A DNA stretch of 64,000 bases from Chionis minor (lineage: Eukaryota; Chordata; Aves; Charadriiformes; Chionididae): assembly GCA_013398295.1 (NCBI GenBank), contig VZSF01003499.1, positions 203,592 through 267,591 of the forward strand. The letters are read 5' to 3'. Shown here one piece after another: positions 60,671-64,000 of the stretch (positions within the stretch are counted from its first letter, which is position 1; each line of letters starts with the position of its first letter). The notes under the pieces are model-generated. The model was not told the origin of the DNA. It worked only from the letters and a program-made list of their open reading frames with translations, and searched no databases. The translations under genes and the position numbers were made by a program.

Positions 60671-63600
60671 TAAGTAAAAACTCTGGGGCAGACACTAGCA
60701 GTTTTGTGCCTGGCAAGTATTTTACTAAGCAAACTGTTCTTGCCCGATAGGATTGGATCAGAGGAAGAGACCTCCAGTGGAAGAGGGAAACAGTTTTGCT
60801 TCTGAATTTGTAATGGACTTGGGAAACTCTTTGCATACACAGCTTCCTTCAGGGAGGAGGAGGTATACAGACTTTTGGAGATAGGCTTGCATGAAGTATG
60901 AGACTTGCTGCTATTTACAGTCACCCTGGCGTTACATAGCCTTGAGAAACAGTCATCAGCCACAAGGAGAATGACTAGTGAGTATTTGTCTGGAGCGGCA
61001 TGAGCAGAGAAGCCTGGCTCTAACGCTACCCAGTGCTGGTCCCTCTCTGCTCCCAGAGCCTCTAGGCAGGACCTGATGCAGAGAGGCAAAGAGGCGCTTC
61101 AGGGAACTGAATTTAAGTCTTCATATAAATAAAATTGCAATTACAAAAACTAAGGCTTTCTAGTCATTACAGCATCAAACAATACTCGGCTTGAATGTTG
61201 TAATAATCTCCTGCAGTGAACTTGTGTTGCTCTTGATAACCGGAAAATAAGATCAACTACTGAGCGCGCCTAGAATTTGGTAGGGAGAGTTAGGTTTTCC
61301 TTGCCAGCCAAGGATTTAATGTAATGCATAAAATGTCCTTCATCTTCTAACTGTACCTTATGTTTTGCCAGACTAATGAAACAGAAAATGTGTATCAGAA
61401 ACTTTTGGCTAGTAGAAATAGGTCTCTAACCAAGAACTAGCTGTGACAGTGCTTCGGATTAAGTCATCAGAGGTCTCTGCTAACATTTACTTGCAGCATA
61501 ATCTTTGGCCAAGATGCTTTGCTGAGAAGTTACTAACACATAGTTATAACTGTAGGACTGTTCTTCTACAGTTCATGCCAGTGTCTGTGCACAGTTGGTA
61601 GACAGTGTTGGGTAGGGGAGCTTAGTTTTTCCAGTATTATGCAAGATATGTTATTGCTATTACAGTATATTCATAGATTTCATTTGATATGAATGACTTT
61701 GTGTTTCCAGTGTTTGACAACTAGAGTTTAATGATTAGGATTTAAACTTGAAATTGAAGCCATAGGAATGCAATACCTCTGGATAATATGACCATACCCT
61801 TATAGAAGTATCTCAGCCACTCATTTAGGTGAATGAATGTTGGCTGTGTTTTTTTGGCCTTTTAAGTGGTATTTTGTTCAGTATGTGTTCTTTCCTTGTA
61901 GCTAACCACAAACTACTAATTTTCTAGGTGTTTGAGATGTGCTTACACTGATTAACAGTATACCTGGACCTGAGCTGTGACTCTGACAAACTTGATTTCT
62001 TAAAACACAATTTTTCTGTGGTGGTAATTGCATGCACGGGGTAAAATGTTACTCAGGATCTTAAAGCTTTTCTGCCTTTAAGTTAGAGCATGGTTGACTG
62101 GAGATCAAGTTTCTGCTAATCTGAAGTTGTGTATGTTTAAAATAGTATTTATGCTTAAAGAACAAAACATAGATTTCTGGTTTAGATTATGAATGCAAAA
62201 GGGTTTTTGGTAATCAGAAACAACTGACTTGTGCATCTCAGTAGTTACTCCTTGTCTTAAATTTTGCTGGAAAAACTCCATTTTGTTAAACTGGTGTAAT
62301 AAATGGAGCCCTGCACTTCAGTGTGCTCTCTGTTAGGAAAAGATTGTATGGAAGCATTGCGAGCTGCTAGTCATAAACTGCTTCTCTGCTCTTGAAGAAT
62401 TTCCTGTTGAGGAGGACCTTCAGCCCTGCAGTCTTCACAGGTCAGGTCTCATTGTGCCCTTTAGTGGGGAGGAGAACGGGCTGGAAATCTATTTCAGTGC
62501 TTGTTAAACGTGGAGGACAAAGGGGCAGGGGCGGGAAGAGCCGTAAAATGGAGTATGTTCAAGAAGCCCAGTTTGCCATTTTGGAGAGGGAATAGTATTC
62601 TCCGGAGATGTCTTACGTTAGTGTAAGCTGTCACAAGAAAGAGGGAGGTGCAGAATTGTTTTTAATGACTCTTGTGTTGCAGCTGAACAGTTCAGTGGTG
62701 ATGTGGCTGTGATGTACTAGGGATTTGAGGCGAGTTTTGCAAGGAAAAACAGATCTCATTGATTTGAAACTCATAAGCGTTGCCTTTTCTGCAAGATTTG
62801 TAGTGAAGATGGAGTGTGAACACAGTCTTAGTAAAAACAAACAAGACTTTGGGTGTGTTCTGGTTACGGCAGTCAGGATTTCTCTTCAGGAAAAGACTCT
62901 TTATCTACTGCCTTGACCTCAGAAGATAATAACATGCAATTCAGCTTTACATACTGGATTTTTGCCCTCTCTATTCTATTAGTTGTTTTTCAAAGTGGTG
63001 TGTGTGGTAGTAGGGTAAGTGTTATTTCAGGGGTGACTTAGTGGATTTCTATGCTTTCTCTTCATTTTCCTAATGTTATGTTGAAGCAGTAAGTACCCTT
63101 AACCCAGGGGCTTCTAGGCATATTGAAATTGTTTAGCCCTAGAGAGAAATCAAATGCACGAATGCATAGGGAGCTGGCGCGCTTCATGGAAGACTGCTAG
63201 ACTAAGCTTTTTTCACCGCTGCTGGACAGTTGACATGGTCATAAGGAATTGGTATCCTAATCCCTGTGACAACGTTGACCTTAATTCTGTTTGGTAATAC
63301 AATTTGCAAGACTTGCTAGTGTTCTTCTCTACTGCTAAAAGTTACAGGCAGTGAGAAGAAAATATTTTGCCAGGGACTGGGAGTTTCTTTAAGGAAACTC
63401 ATTCTGTAAGGCTAATACTTCAGCTGTGACTACATTTTACTAGTGAGGGAGACTTGATTGTGTGAAAGCAGCACTAACACAAATTTTTCTCTAGTGCTTT
63501 TACCATACTTGGCTTTCTCTTCTCCCTCCCTATTCCCCTACTGTATTTCTAGAGGAAGTACAGCATTGTTTTATTGCCTCTTTATCCTTTGACTCTGAAA

Positions 63601-64000
63601 AGTGCTTTGCAGGAAATATTAAAGAAAACTTGTTTATTTTTTGTTGCCAAAGACCAGCTTGCCTATTAATGTTACTCTTGTATAATTATGCTTAGTCTCT
63701 CCTTTTTATCCTGTTTCCCTGAGGACATCTTGATGAGCACTAAATTAGCACTGATATTTTAGGACTGCCTTTAATCCTGTTGCAGAGAAGGTTTATCGGA
63801 AACAGCATAATACATGAAGTGAACACTTGGTGTTGGAGACGCCAGTACTGCCTACAAATGCAATACTTCTCTCTTAAAAACATCATATTGATCTATATTT
63901 TTAGTTAATCTTGATTTTAAATCCTCCCATTGGGGATGGGGGGAGGGGGAGTTCCCCCCCAAAGATATAGAAGAAAATAACTGAAACCAAAATACAGCAG

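Noticed and set aside
60344..60836. Minus-strand frames of 81 and 154 codons
   Set aside because: Antisense of the CR1 element in intron 3 plus flanking DNA.

Overview
The window is vertebrate nuclear DNA, almost certainly from a bird. Two truncated CR1 LINEs with avian-type 3' ends, very low repeat density, and a split gene encoding the N-terminus of non-muscle myosin heavy chain IIB (MYH10) support this. Nothing in it looks bacterial, viral or organellar.

Layout. Positions 1 to about 40,880 are GC-rich intergenic DNA upstream of MYH10. I recognise no protein-coding gene there: the many open frames are short, overlap on both strands and match no family I know. This part holds one CR1 3' fragment (1536-2046), two weaker CR1 relics, three MIR-like SINE relics, two minisatellites with exact 40-bp and 20-bp periods, several microsatellites, and islands of AT-rich, motif-dense sequence that look like conserved noncoding elements. 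A CpG island (about 40,880-42,240), broken by a 650-base run of N, marks the probable MYH10 promoter and noncoding first exon. From about 42,240 to the end the DNA is AT-rich and intronic.

MYH10 lies on the plus strand. Exon 2 (44,337-44,714) carries the start codon and residues 1-115. Exon 3 (57,950-58,106) carries residues 116-167 plus the first base of codon 168. The 13.2-kb intron 2 is phase 0, and intron 3 (phase 1) runs off the right edge. I did not find the next exon, which leads to the P-loop. The two exons join in frame and give a continuous myosin head start: SH3-like N-terminal barrel, then the beginning of the motor with its purine-binding loop. A second CR1, of another subfamily, sits in intron 3 (60,022-60,670).

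I see no convincing undescribed biological system. The points most worth following are the promoter/first exon hidden in the N gap, the MIR-like relics in a bird, the two minisatellites, one exon-like segment at 24,489-24,574, and the candidate enhancers upstream of MYH10.
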